Shown here in pieces: positions 8,181 to 16,997 of a stretch of DNA of 64,000 nt. The notes beneath the pieces are model-generated. The model was given only the letters and a program-made list of their open reading frames with translations, had not been told where the DNA came from and did not search any database. Positions within the stretch are counted from its first letter, which is position 1; each line of letters begins with the position of its first letter. The DNA is from Chitinophaga deserti (GTDB lineage: Bacteria; Bacteroidota; Bacteroidia; Chitinophagales; Chitinophagaceae): NCBI RefSeq assembly GCF_003149455.1, contig NZ_QFFK01000007.1, positions 62,001 to 126,000 of the forward strand, written 5' to 3'. A program made the translations under genes and the position numbers.

Positions 8181-9488
8181 CTAGCCCTGCGGCATGTCTC
8201 CCACAATGAAGCAGCTTCCACACACCAGGATCATATCGTTTTCACCTGCTGCTTTTTTTGCGGCATCAAAAGCGGAGGGCACATCTTTAAATGATGTTCC
8301 CTGTAACCCTTCCTGCCGGGCCATGGCAAGCAGTTCGGTTTCATCCAGTGCACGGGGGATCTGTGCACGGGTAAAATAGTAGGTAGCGTTGGGGGGCAGC
8401 AGGCGTAAAGCTGCGGGTACATCCTTGTCTTTCACGAAACCGGTTACAATATGTAGCTTTTCGAAACTCACCAGTTTCAGCTGTTCGAGTATGGCGCGGA
8501 TGCCTGCTTCATTATGCCCCACGTCTAGTACAGTGTAGGGGTGCTGGTTGATCACTTCCCATCTGCCGCCTAAACCGGTTAGCCGCTTCACATTCGATAA
8601 GCCTTTCTGTATGGCTTCATCCGTTAGTTGATAGCCTTCCTGCCGCAGGATGTTTACGCCTGCCAGTACACCCAGCAGGTTCTTTTCCTGGTAATGGCCG
8701 GGGAGGTCGAGCTGGTAAGTGGTTGCCAGTGTATCTTTCCCGGAAGTATGATTGGCGGCAGCCACCGTAACGGTAAGTATTTCCGGACCGGGATGGCTGT
8801 GAGTGATGCGGTAATGCTGGTCGGCAAAGAGGATGGGCGCGTTGTGCAGGTCTGCAGTTTCGCGGAACACCATTTCCGGCCCCTGCTGTGTTTCACTGAT
8901 AACCACCGGCGTGTCGGGCTTGATGATGCCTGCTTTCTCGCGTGCAATCAGTTCCGGCGTATCGCCTAAAATCAGTGTATGATCCAGGCTGATATTGGTG
9001 ATGATGGAAAGGAGCGGGGAGATGATGTTGGTACTGTCCAGCCGCCCGCCCAGGCCTGTTTCGATGATGGCGATATCTACTTCTTCTTCCGCAAACCATT
9101 CGAAAGCCATTGCCACCGTTACTTCGAAAAACGAGGGTTCGATGGTTTCTATGTGTTGATGAATGCGCCCGGTAAATGACACGACTCTTTCCTCGGGGAT
9201 CATGTCACCGTTGATGCGGATACGCTCTCTGAAATCGTGAAGGTGGGGGGAAGTGTAGAGGCCTGTTTTATATCCGGCAGATTGGAAGATGGCACTGAGC
9301 ATGTGGCTGGTAGAGCCTTTTCCGTTCGTTCCTGCAATATGCACGGTTGGGAACCTGGACTCGGGGTGGCCCAGTACGCCGCACAGCAGGCGGATGTTAA
9401 GCAGGTCGTTTTTCAGCGCAGATGCTCCCACTTTACTGAACATGGGGAGCCGGCTGTACAAATATTCGATCGTTTGCTGATAGTTCAT
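8181..9488 (-). CDS. folC: Folylpolyglutamate / dihydrofolate synthase
   Basis: Mur-ligase-family enzyme that adds glutamate to folates and, in bifunctional forms, makes dihydrofolate; cytoplasmic. At 435 residues it is full length. It shows the P-loop GTNGKGST (53-60), the folate-binding segment YTSPHLHDFRERIRING, GLGGRLDSTN, and the carboxy-terminal VLDVGHNEAG. It is last in a minus-strand group after a tonB-like gene and a DUF5723 gene, with an 10-base gap to the latter. Pairing of a TonB-type transducer with folC recurs in Bacteroidota as I recall, usually with exbB/exbD in front; those are absent here. Confidence 0.95.
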   Translation of the reverse strand: MNYQQTIEYLYSRLPMFSKVGASALKNDLLNIRLLCGVLGHPESRFPTVHIAGTNGKGSTSHMLSAIFQSAGYKTGLYTSPHLHDFRERIRINGDMIPEERVVSFTGRIHQHIETIEPSFFEVTVAMAFEWFAEEEVDIAIIETGLGGRLDSTNIISPLLSIITNISLDHTLILGDTPELIAREKAGIIKPDTPVVISETQQGPEMVFRETADLHNAPILFADQHYRITHSHPGPEILTVTVAAANHTSGKDTLATTYQLDLPGHYQEKNLLGVLAGVNILRQEGYQLTDEAIQKGLSNVKRLTGLGGRWEVINQHPYTVLDVGHNEAGIRAILEQLKLVSFEKLHIVTGFVKDKDVPAALRLLPPNATYYFTRAQIPRALDETELLAMARQEGLQGTSFKDVPSAFDAAKKAAGENDMILVCGSCFIVGDMPQG

Positions 9489-9498
9489 GGATACCTCG

Positions 9499-10986
9499 CT
9501 ATAAGTCCGGGCAGCCGGTCTGGTTCCGGCGTTTGCGGTACGTACCGTCGCTGCCCTTGTCCCACGACCATTTACCTAAACGGATGGGAACGATACGCAA
9601 AGCTACGAATACATCCGCATGATTGATCATCTGCCGCGCAAGGGTGGAAAAGAGGGATGCGGAGCCTATTACAAGGGGGCCTGCACGCAGGGCAAAGCCG
9701 GCATCTGCCTGGCCGTAACGGTTCACGGAAATGGGCAGATATAATCCCAGGCTGCGTGCCTCATAGCGGGGCGTGATGGTCAGCTGGGTGAGGGCGCTGG
9801 TCTTATTATCATCCTTTTCCCCGCCGGTAAGTGCTACGGTGGCACTGGCGCTGAGGAAGAAGCGGCCGTTGAAGTTATAATCCCCCATCAGGTTAAGGCT
9901 GGTGGGGAGGTTCATGTAATACGTGTCTTCATTCTCCATGGGAGTGAACATGGTGGCCATGCGGGTGGCGTAGCGGCGGAGACTTTCACCGCGCTGCTTG
10001 TTGAGGGAGCGCACCAGCACGTTATTAGCCGTCATATCGATGTTGGCCGATGCAGGAGCTTTCCGGTATTTGATGCCCCCGATATCCACGACGGACGCCG
10101 CGAAGCGTGCTTTCCAGGTATCGGCATCAGGGTTCCAGTCGGGCCCGCCTTCGTGCATGCTGCCAAAGCCATCGTTATCAGGCCGCCATTCGTATACAAT
10201 GCCGATATCCGCCCCAATGCCGGGGTTCTGGAACGGGTTGTAGGCAGATTGCCAGTCGTTGTCCGTAATCTCGTCCAGCTCCTCGTTATAGGCGTAATAC
10301 ACGCGGGCGCTGTTGATATCGGCCAGCTCGCGGGAATTGAAAGTGAAAGATGCATCGCGGACGGAGGTGTAGGCAGCTGCCTGCCCGCCGAGGTATTTCA
10401 GCGTAACGCCCGCCTTCCAGCGGTGATCACCTTCGTCTTTAATGACCCTGGCATAGCTGAACCCGAATTCGTTCCACACATGGCCGTTACCCGCTGCGTA
10501 TTTAGAAGCGATGTTGCGGTTGAAGAAGCGGGGATTGGGATAGCTGAGGGAAAAGAAGTTAGCGACAGATGTTTCAACGCCACCGGCGTTGGCGGACCCG
10601 CGTACTCTCCAGGTGAAGGCGAACGACTGCCGCTCGTCTATCGAGAAAAGTACCGATGGCAGCATGATTTCGCCGCTGCCCCAGCCGTATTGGCGGCGGG
10701 TGGCATTGGTGTCGGGGATATAATCGACGTTCCTCACCATTTTCTCCTGTGTGGAGAAGAGGGAGGATTTCATGAAAGAATAGTAAGTATTGCCGGCTTT
10801 AACGTCGGCTCCTATGATATTCACGTCCCACTTATACCTGGTGCCGGCGGCAAGGGCCGGGTTGAAAGGCACGGCATGGATGCCTGCATACTGACTGGTG
10901 TGGTAGCCGGTAAACGTCTGTGCCTGCGCCGCCATTGCGGGGAACAGGCACAAAATGAGGTATCTGAAGCGGCGTTTCGTCAGCAT
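9499..10986 (-). CDS. DUF5723-like outer membrane protein
   Basis: Predicted outer-membrane or periplasmic protein of 495 residues. The signal peptide ends near MAAQAQ (about residue 23). The opening GYHTSQYAGIHAVPFNPALA with the following KWDVNIIGADV matches the Bacteroidota DUF5723 family; alternating aromatic and polar residues suggest beta-strands. The carboxy terminus is short and basic. It lies 60 bases downstream of the tonB-like gene and 10 bases before folC on the minus strand, suggesting an operon. No enzymatic motif seen; role unknown. Confidence 0.75.
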   Translation of the reverse strand: MLTKRRFRYLILCLFPAMAAQAQTFTGYHTSQYAGIHAVPFNPALAAGTRYKWDVNIIGADVKAGNTYYSFMKSSLFSTQEKMVRNVDYIPDTNATRRQYGWGSGEIMLPSVLFSIDERQSFAFTWRVRGSANAGGVETSVANFFSLSYPNPRFFNRNIASKYAAGNGHVWNEFGFSYARVIKDEGDHRWKAGVTLKYLGGQAAAYTSVRDASFTFNSRELADINSARVYYAYNEELDEITDNDWQSAYNPFQNPGIGADIGIVYEWRPDNDGFGSMHEGGPDWNPDADTWKARFAASVVDIGGIKYRKAPASANIDMTANNVLVRSLNKQRGESLRRYATRMATMFTPMENEDTYYMNLPTSLNLMGDYNFNGRFFLSASATVALTGGEKDDNKTSALTQLTITPRYEARSLGLYLPISVNRYGQADAGFALRAGPLVIGSASLFSTLARQMINHADVFVALRIVPIRLGKWSWDKGSDGTYRKRRNQTGCPDL

Positions 10987-11046
10987 AGAATAGTGTAAGG
11001 TGATAGGTATAAACGTGAAAAACCAGCAGATATTTCTGAAGGAGCG

Positions 11047-11937
11047 TTATTGCGGTTTGAAATAGAAGCGGATGGTGCCGAATTGTTCTTCCGGAGCATC
11101 CTGGCTCGCATTGTATTTTATCTGCATTGCGGCATCGCGTGCGATACGTACCGCACCGGGATTATTGATCGTGGAACCGCGGAGGCTGTGGGTAGCACTT
11201 ACCACTTTACCGTTGCGGTCTACTTTGATATTGACAGCTACATAGCCGGTTTCGTTACCATCCCATTCTACGGTAGGGCGGCCAACGAGGTTACGGCCGT
11301 TCAGCCTGAAGTCGGAAGCTCCACGGCCTGCCCCGGGTGTTCCGGTATAGGCGCCGCCATTAGGGCTGCCGCCAATCACGCCACGGTCGCCCGGACGGCC
11401 GGTATTACCTTCTCCGGTGCTGTTATTACTGCCGTTGGCTCCATTGCCACTGTTGGCTGCGTTGCCGGTACCGCCGGTAAATACGGCTTTGGGCTTGGGC
11501 GCAGGAGCGGGGGGAGCAGGAGTGGGAGGTGCCACTGCTTTAGGCTTGGGGGCTTTCTCCGGTTTGGGCTCCAGCTTTTTGGCGATTTCTTTCGGTTTAA
11601 CGGGGGAGGGTTTGGGAGGCTGCTTCACTTCAGGCGCTTCTTCCTCATCGGTTGTGGCCAGCTCCTGGGAGTTGCCTTCGTTTTCAGGCGTTGCGGGGGC
11701 AGGCTGAGGGGTGGAAGGCGCAGGTTGTGAAGCTGCGGGAGGATTGGGGTTGAGCGGTTGCTCGGTGCCCATTCCATCGTCGGAAGTACCGAGGTTTACT
11801 TCGATCCCCATGTCCTGATTAGGCAGGGGCGGGGGCACGTTGAGGCTCACCATCACAAGACCTAATAACACCAGTGCATGCACGCCGATAGTGATACCGG
11901 CCGCTTTTATATTTTTATTGTTGGATTGCTCTGTCAT
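11047..11937 (-). CDS. TonB-like energy transducer
   Basis: Inner-membrane protein that would transmit proton-motive force to outer-membrane receptors. The 296-residue protein has one amino-terminal membrane anchor (about 11-33), a long proline/lysine-rich periplasm-spanning segment (about 60-155; PKPSPVKPKE, APPTPAPPAPAPKPK), a Gly/Asn-rich stretch (about 155-210), and a carboxy-terminal TonB-type domain with GYVAVNIKVDRNGKVVSA and IRFYFKPQ. ExbB and ExbD genes, common neighbours, are not next to it; the upstream gene is a divergent MFS transporter. It heads the group with DUF5723 and folC. Confidence 0.82.
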   Translation of the reverse strand: MTEQSNNKNIKAAGITIGVHALVLLGLVMVSLNVPPPLPNQDMGIEVNLGTSDDGMGTEQPLNPNPPAASQPAPSTPQPAPATPENEGNSQELATTDEEEAPEVKQPPKPSPVKPKEIAKKLEPKPEKAPKPKAVAPPTPAPPAPAPKPKAVFTGGTGNAANSGNGANGSNNSTGEGNTGRPGDRGVIGGSPNGGAYTGTPGAGRGASDFRLNGRNLVGRPTVEWDGNETGYVAVNIKVDRNGKVVSATHSLRGSTINNPGAVRIARDAAMQIKYNASQDAPEEQFGTIRFYFKPQ

Positions 11938-12064
11938 CGTGAACCAAAGTTAATCTTTTTTTTCAGAGGTGTTATGCCACGTTCGTGCTGCAAATACCCT
12001 GCCGCGCCTGTCATTTATAAACGCGGTTTATCATTTCCCGGGAGGTAAATGCAGGGAACGGAAG

Positions 12065-12071
12065 TAATTTG
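12065..12071 (+). promoter_or_regulatory. Candidate -7 box (TAATTTG) of the MFS gene
   Basis: TAATTTG ends 9 bases before the ATG at 12081. It is the same 7-mer as at 5733. Confidence 0.35.
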
Positions 12072-12080
12072 CGGTACATT

Positions 12081-13346
12081 ATGTTCGACAAGACAATTTC
12101 CCTGTATAAAAGCGCCTACGGGGGTATTCCGCGTAAAATATGGCTGCTGGCCACCGTGCTGCTGATCAACCGCGCCGGGGCTATGGTGATCCCCTTTTTA
12201 ACGCTGTACCTCACCCTGCAATTGCATTTTACGCTGGAACAGGCGGGTATTGTCATGACCGTTTACGGTGTGGGTTCGATATCCGGCGCCTTACTGGGCG
12301 GCAAATTGTCTGATTCCATCGGTTTCCATCCCGTACAATTCTGGAGCCTGCTGCTGCATGGTTTGATGTTCGTGGTACTGGGACAGATGGATACGTTCCC
12401 CCAATTCGCGGTGGCCGTTTTCGTGCTGGGCGTGGTGGGTGATGCGTTCCGTCCGGCGAACTTTGCTGCCGTGGCCCATTACAGCGACCCTTCGAACCGT
12501 TTGCGCGCCTATTCCCTCATCAGGCTGGCATCCAACCTGGGTTGGGCAGTGGGCCCTGCCATGGGTGGTTTCCTCGCCAGTATCAGTTACGATATCCTGT
12601 TTTTCGCGGATGCGGTTTCCTGTATCACAGCAGCTACCCTGCTGAAGTTGTACCTCCGCCCCGGCAAAACGATGGAGAACATTGTGCACAAGGCACCCGA
12701 AGCAGGTAGTACATTTTCCGCGTACCGCGACAAGCTGTACCTCTTCTTCATACTGCTGGTTACTTTAAACGCCATCTGTCTGTTCCAGATGTTCAATATT
12801 GTGCCCGTTTACCTGAAAACGGTGGTGCATATGCCTGAAAACCTTATCGGACTGGCCATCTCCTTCAACGGGGTGATTATTGCGCTGGTGGAGATGATCC
12901 TGGTGTATAAGCTGGAGAACCGCAGGTCCAATGAGTTCTATATCTGCGTAGGTGTGATATTCATGGGGCTGGCCTATATCGTGTTTAATTTCGTGCCCCC
13001 CGTGGCAGCGGTGGCTTTCATCCATATCATCCTGTTCTCCATTGCGGAAATGCTCACCATTCCGTTTATGAACAACTTCTGGATCAACCGGGCGCAGGCG
13101 CATAACCGCGGGCAATACGCTGCGCTGTATACTGTAGCCTTTTCTGCCGCCACGATCCTTGCACCTACCCTGGGCTTCTGGGGAGTGGAGCATTTCGGGT
13201 TCGGTAAATGGTGGTATGCGGTGGGCGGCATCAGTTTCCTGGCGTTTATCGGTTTTTACTGGATGATGACGCGTAAGAAGGAGACTCCGCCGGTAGCAAT
13301 CCCGGTTCCTGCAGTTCCGGAAGGAGCAGTTCCCCAGGAAGTATAA
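12081..13346 (+). CDS. Major facilitator superfamily transporter
   Basis: Inner-membrane secondary transporter, probably an exporter, 421 residues with about 12 hydrophobic segments. I chose ATG 12081 (MFDKTISLYK) over a TTG at 12069. MFS landmarks include VYGVGSISGALLGGKLSDSIG (the motif A loop between helices 2 and 3) and LGWAVGPAMGGFLA in helix 5. The cytoplasmic tail is rich in proline and valine. It stands alone, divergent from the tonB-like gene, with its own terminator. Substrate unknown. Confidence 0.9.
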   Translation: MFDKTISLYKSAYGGIPRKIWLLATVLLINRAGAMVIPFLTLYLTLQLHFTLEQAGIVMTVYGVGSISGALLGGKLSDSIGFHPVQFWSLLLHGLMFVVLGQMDTFPQFAVAVFVLGVVGDAFRPANFAAVAHYSDPSNRLRAYSLIRLASNLGWAVGPAMGGFLASISYDILFFADAVSCITAATLLKLYLRPGKTMENIVHKAPEAGSTFSAYRDKLYLFFILLVTLNAICLFQMFNIVPVYLKTVVHMPENLIGLAISFNGVIIALVEMILVYKLENRRSNEFYICVGVIFMGLAYIVFNFVPPVAAVAFIHIILFSIAEMLTIPFMNNFWINRAQAHNRGQYAALYTVAFSAATILAPTLGFWGVEHFGFGKWWYAVGGISFLAFIGFYWMMTRKKETPPVAIPVPAVPEGAVPQEV

Positions 13347-13364
13347 TTAGCATCATATTCAAAT

Positions 13365-13400
13365 AAAAAGGCCTTCGTTCTATGAGAGCGGAGGCTTTTT
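13365..13400 (+). terminator. Terminator of the MFS gene
   Basis: Imperfect hairpin: AAAAA-GCCT-CG on the 5' side pairs with CG-AGGC-TTTTT on the 3' side, with two T-G pairs and one bulge. It lies 18 bases after the stop. Confidence 0.6.
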
Positions 13401-13404
13401 GGCC

Positions 13405-13439
13405 AAAAAAAACGCCTTCATCTGTGGGATGAAGGCGTT
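13405..13439 (-). terminator. Terminator of the agmatinase / radical SAM operon
   Basis: Perfect 12-bp stem AACGCCTTCATC (13411-13422) with 13428-13439 and a 5-nt loop. On the minus strand it is followed by a run of T (A residues at 13405-13410 on the plus strand). It lies 21 bases after the radical SAM stop. Confidence 0.85.
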
Positions 13440-13460
13440 CACATTTATATGCTTTTGGCA

Positions 13461-14756
13461 TTACATATGCGCGAAATCCGCTTCGTAATTGCCTTTGATG
13501 CGTTCCATGGGAGGATTGTAGTATCCGAATTTCAGGTCGGGGAACTCATCCCGGATCAGTTCCATCAACTGCTTGATACCCAGTACTTCACCGGTTTCAG
13601 TAACGCCGATCTTGCCGAGGTACCAATCAGGGTCGATGTTGAAGTTCCGCCACTGGATCATATTCAGCCCGGTTTCGCGGATCACGGTACGGAGGGCTTC
13701 ATATTCCTCCACGGTGTCCGTCATACCCGGGAACACGAAATAGTTGATAGACGCCCACCCGCCATGCTCGCGCACCACTTTGATGCTCTCGATAATGTCT
13801 GCGAAGGTGTAGTTATTGGGGCGGTAGTAAGGTGTATAGATATGCTCGCGTACAGAGTTGAGGCTCACACGGATGCTGTTGAGGCCTGCTTTGCAGAGCT
13901 CGCGTACCGCATTGGGCTTACTGCCGTTGGTATTGATGTTGATGCTGCCTTTGTCGGTATGCCTGCGGATCTCCAGGATGGATTCCCGGATGGTTTCCCA
14001 CATGAGCAGGGGCTCGCCCTCGCAGCCTTGTCCAAAGCTGACGATGGGATATGGAGCCGATTCCAGGTGCGGTACGGTAAACTCCACGATCTCTTCGGCA
14101 GTGGGCTTGAAAGTAAGGCGGTCCTGGGTGGAAACGATCGTTTCATCTTCCGGCTGGAAGGAAATGCAACCGATACAGTTGGCATTACAGGCGGGAGAAG
14201 AAGGGATCGGGCATTCCCAGCGGCCCATGAAGTAGTTTCTCGCAGCCGGACAATGGTACGTAAGCGCACAATTGTTGGCGAGGTGCTGTACCAGGCGGTT
14301 ATGGGGGTATGCGGTCAGCATATCAGTAACGCCTGATTTCACTTTATTATCGTTGAAACCCGCACATTCCTGGCGGATGTCCTGCTCGATGCGTACTGCC
14401 GGTACATAGAACTTCTCGTTATGCCAGCCTGCTGCGGTGTAGCAGAAGAGCGGGAGGGTGGGAGCGTCCGGCATGGTTTCGTAGGCTGCGATATACAGGC
14501 CGGTATGCGCGGGAGGGATGAAGGCAGCAACTGCCCATCCTTTCTCACAGAGGCGCATCTCGCCCGTCTGCACATCGATGCCAATGCCACGGCGGCCGGG
14601 CAGCTCGTACAGGTTGCCTCCCTCGGGGAGTTCTATCCATTCATCTTCAGGAATCGGAAATGCATCCCATCCGCTGCGGCCTACCACATACAGCGAGGTG
14701 TCCTCGAAGATGTTGCCTTTACCGTCGGAATACATTATGTATGGTGAAACGTTCAT
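13461..14756 (-). CDS. Radical SAM protein
   Basis: Cytoplasmic radical S-adenosylmethionine enzyme of 431 residues, substrate unknown. The iron-sulfur cluster motif C-x3-C-x2-C is at Cys 190, 194 and 197 (ACNANCIGC), unusually far in. Before it lies a domain of about 180 residues containing further cysteines (CALTYHC, ECPIP). Later segments SFGQGCEGEPLL, ININTNGSKP and SIRVSLNS fit the radical SAM barrel. Its ATG overlaps the upstream stop by an ATGA, so translation is coupled to the membrane-protein gene. The operon with an agmatinase-family enzyme does not reveal a pathway. Confidence 0.88.
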   Translation of the reverse strand: MNVSPYIMYSDGKGNIFEDTSLYVVGRSGWDAFPIPEDEWIELPEGGNLYELPGRRGIGIDVQTGEMRLCEKGWAVAAFIPPAHTGLYIAAYETMPDAPTLPLFCYTAAGWHNEKFYVPAVRIEQDIRQECAGFNDNKVKSGVTDMLTAYPHNRLVQHLANNCALTYHCPAARNYFMGRWECPIPSSPACNANCIGCISFQPEDETIVSTQDRLTFKPTAEEIVEFTVPHLESAPYPIVSFGQGCEGEPLLMWETIRESILEIRRHTDKGSININTNGSKPNAVRELCKAGLNSIRVSLNSVREHIYTPYYRPNNYTFADIIESIKVVREHGGWASINYFVFPGMTDTVEEYEALRTVIRETGLNMIQWRNFNIDPDWYLGKIGVTETGEVLGIKQLMELIRDEFPDLKFGYYNPPMERIKGNYEADFAHM

Positions 14757-15340
14757 GTCAGCCTTGTTTTAAAATAAGCATTGATCTCCGCCGTCTGCGT
14801 AGCGGAATATTCGTCGAGCACATCCAGCTGGAGTACTTTGTTGTTACGGAAATCCAGCGTCAGCACGTCGTTCCGCAAAATTACATTATTCATTTCGATC
14901 CAGCCGAAGCGCTTCTGTCCGAATACGGTGGGCAGGGCGATGCCTGAATTGTCAATTACTGCAAACACGGGCTGCATAATGCGGTATTCCGCATATCCCG
15001 TATAAGCCATTCCGAGGCCTGCCAGCAGTAAGGTACCGCCAATAATGGGCTGCATGTGAGAGAGGAAAAAGAGGCTGCCGCTGAAAAGAGTGAAAACCTG
15101 CAGCAGGCGGAGGATGGAATTGGTCTCCGACAGCTTGCGCACTTTCCGCATCATGAATGGAAAAGCAAGGCTGGCGGTGCCCAGCGCTATGAAAAGCAGC
15201 ACCATCAGCCAGTTCGGGTCCTGCATCTTGTAAACGCCAATGACGTTGAAGAGGAACAGGATGCCGATCATGCCGTGCATCGCAGGCTGCATACGCAGCT
15301 TAGTGATAGCGTTGGGATGAACGATACGGAATTTATACAT
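14753..15340 (-). CDS. Membrane protein of unknown function
   Basis: A 195-residue protein I do not recognise. It has four hydrophobic segments in two pairs (about 24-70 and 84-112), then a soluble carboxy-terminal region (about 120-195) containing RFGWIEMNNVILRNDVLTLD, reminiscent of a small bacterial PH-like domain. It overlaps the agmatinase gene by 8 bases upstream and the radical SAM gene by 4 bases downstream, so all three are very likely made together. It may anchor or assist one of the enzymes; that is only inference. Confidence 0.8.
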   Translation of the reverse strand: MYKFRIVHPNAITKLRMQPAMHGMIGILFLFNVIGVYKMQDPNWLMVLLFIALGTASLAFPFMMRKVRKLSETNSILRLLQVFTLFSGSLFFLSHMQPIIGGTLLLAGLGMAYTGYAEYRIMQPVFAVIDNSGIALPTVFGQKRFGWIEMNNVILRNDVLTLDFRNNKVLQLDVLDEYSATQTAEINAYFKTRLT

Positions 15341-16379
15341 TGGATTTCACCATCAGGTTACACAATTTAAACAGCATGCGGGCGCCTACGTTGGCATCCC
15401 ACTCGTCAAGGCCGGCACTTACCTCCACCAGGTCGAACCCGATGATGGTGCGCCCGCTTTCTATCACACGGCGGAAGAGGTAATACACCTGCTGGGCTTC
15501 GAGGCCTCCGGGTACCGGAGTGCCGGTATGCGGACAAAGCTTCGGGTCCAGCCCGTCGATATCGAAACTGATATATACCTGTTGCGGGAGTTGTTGAATA
15601 ATATCGTCGCAGATGCTTTTCCAGGTTTCCCCTTCAAACATGCGTTCTTTCATATCATGGTCGAAATACGCTGAAATACGCCCGTTGCTGTTGCGGATCA
15701 GTTCCACTTCACCGTCGCAGTAGTCGCGCAGGCCTACCTGAACGAGCTTTTTCAGCTGGGGTACTTCGTTCAGAGCGTTGAACATGATGGAGGCGTGGGA
15801 GTATTTGAAGCCTTCGTAGCTGTCGCGCAGGTCGGCATGGGCATCTATCTGGAGGATGCCGAAATCGCCTTTATGCTCGCCAATGGCGCGGAAGAAGCCC
15901 AGGGGAGTGGAGTGGTCGCCCCCTACGAGGCCCACCAGTTTGCCTCTCTGGAGGAGGGCATTGGTCTGCTCATACACCCAGGCGTTCATTTTCTCCGTAC
16001 CACGGTTCACATCGTCTACCGACCGGCGGAGGAAGTCGTTTTCACTGATATCGCCGCCTTCGGAGAGGAATTTGAGGTACAGTTCGGCCTCTTTCCGGAG
16101 GTAATCGCTCCGGAGGAGGAGCTGCCTGTCGCAGCTCTGCATAAAGAAGCCCTGTTTCCAGCCTTCGGTGCCGGTATCGGAATCGTAAAGGTCTACCTGC
16201 AGGGAGGCTTTAAAAATGTGTTCCGGGCCACGGGCTGTACCGTTGTTGTAGGACACCGTCACTTCCCAGGGTACGGGCACCAGCACCAGCCGGGCCTCGT
16301 CTTCGCTGAAAGGCAATCCAAAGATGTTATTGGACAGCAGACCGGGCGAGTTGGGATCGAATTGCGATAAATCAGCCAT
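15333..16379 (-). CDS. Arginase/agmatinase-family ureohydrolase
   Basis: Di-manganese hydrolase of the ureohydrolase family, which cleaves guanidino groups from agmatine, arginine, formiminoglutamate or related compounds. The 348-residue protein keeps the metal ligands: GGDHS (153-157), DAHAD (179-183) and SFDIDGLDP (271-279). It is longer than a typical agmatinase (about 300) because of a segment around 70-130 with charged helices. First gene of a three-gene overlapping operon. Agmatinase is the likeliest activity but formimidoylglutamase or a guanidine hydrolase are possible. Confidence 0.88.
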   Translation of the reverse strand: MADLSQFDPNSPGLLSNNIFGLPFSEDEARLVLVPVPWEVTVSYNNGTARGPEHIFKASLQVDLYDSDTGTEGWKQGFFMQSCDRQLLLRSDYLRKEAELYLKFLSEGGDISENDFLRRSVDDVNRGTEKMNAWVYEQTNALLQRGKLVGLVGGDHSTPLGFFRAIGEHKGDFGILQIDAHADLRDSYEGFKYSHASIMFNALNEVPQLKKLVQVGLRDYCDGEVELIRNSNGRISAYFDHDMKERMFEGETWKSICDDIIQQLPQQVYISFDIDGLDPKLCPHTGTPVPGGLEAQQVYYLFRRVIESGRTIIGFDLVEVSAGLDEWDANVGARMLFKLCNLMVKSNV

Positions 16380-16484
16380 GATAAATCAGTACTTAGCTTA
16401 TTTCGGCGCAAAGGTACAGGTAAAAATTGGTTCCCGAAGGGGTAAACCTGACGAATATCAGCCCCCGGGAACGGGTTTTTTGGC

Positions 16485-16492
16485 TACCTTTG
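16485..16492 (+). promoter_or_regulatory. -7 promoter box TACCTTTG of ccmE-ccmF
   Basis: Exact match to TAnnTTTG, the Bacteroidota -7 element, 21 bases before the ccmE ATG. No TTG at the expected distance upstream was found. Confidence 0.6.
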
Positions 16493-16513
16493 CTCACGAA
16501 TAATCTGGTAAGG

Positions 16514-16915
16514 ATGAAGAAGACAAGTTTAATTCTGCTCGTAGTAATAGCGGTTTGCGTGGCCGGAATGGTCATGATGGTAGGTGATTTCAGCACCTAC
16601 GAGACATTCGCGACCGCCCGGAAGAAGGAAGGAAAGGAAATTCATGTAATTGGCGCGCTCGACAGCACTAAAACAGTGATCTACGACCCCGCCAAAGATG
16701 CCAACTATTTCAGCTTCCACATGAAAGACAAAAGCGGCGAAATTTCCCGCGTCGTGTTTTATGGCACCCGCCCTACAGACTTTGAGAAATCCACAGAACT
16801 GGTACTGACCGGTAAAATGGTAGGCTCCGAGTTTCATTGCAGCAAGATTCTCATGAAATGCCCGTCTAAGTACAAAGACGAACAGCAGGCCTTCAGCGCA
16901 CAAAAGAACAGCTAA
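16514..16915 (+). CDS. ccmE: Cytochrome c maturation protein CcmE (CxxxY type)
   Basis: Periplasmic haem chaperone anchored in the inner membrane, passing haem to the CcmF lyase. I start it at ATG 16514 (MKKTSLIL) after a purine-rich TAAGG; 133 residues. One membrane helix (about 5-23) precedes an OB-fold barrel. The haem-attachment position, His in the classical HxxxY motif, here reads CPSKY (Cys 116 to Tyr 120), the cysteine variant known from some CcmE proteins. ccmF follows after 82 bases. No ccmA-D genes are nearby. Confidence 0.88.
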   Translation: MKKTSLILLVVIAVCVAGMVMMVGDFSTYETFATARKKEGKEIHVIGALDSTKTVIYDPAKDANYFSFHMKDKSGEISRVVFYGTRPTDFEKSTELVLTGKMVGSEFHCSKILMKCPSKYKDEQQAFSAQKNS

Positions 16916-16997
16916 GAAAAATATTATATAACTGTATATCGTCGTCTTTTGCCTTTGCCAACAGACCGGCGGAATCATCACAACTTACGGACAACCT

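Noticed and set aside
10153-10998. 281-codon plus-strand frame
   Set aside because: Antisense to the DUF5723-like gene; no recognisable features.
11050-11730. 226-codon plus-strand frame, Gly/Phe-rich
   Set aside because: Composition arises from reading the Pro/Lys-rich TonB linker in reverse.
13449-14336. 295-codon plus-strand frame
   Set aside because: Antisense to the radical SAM gene.
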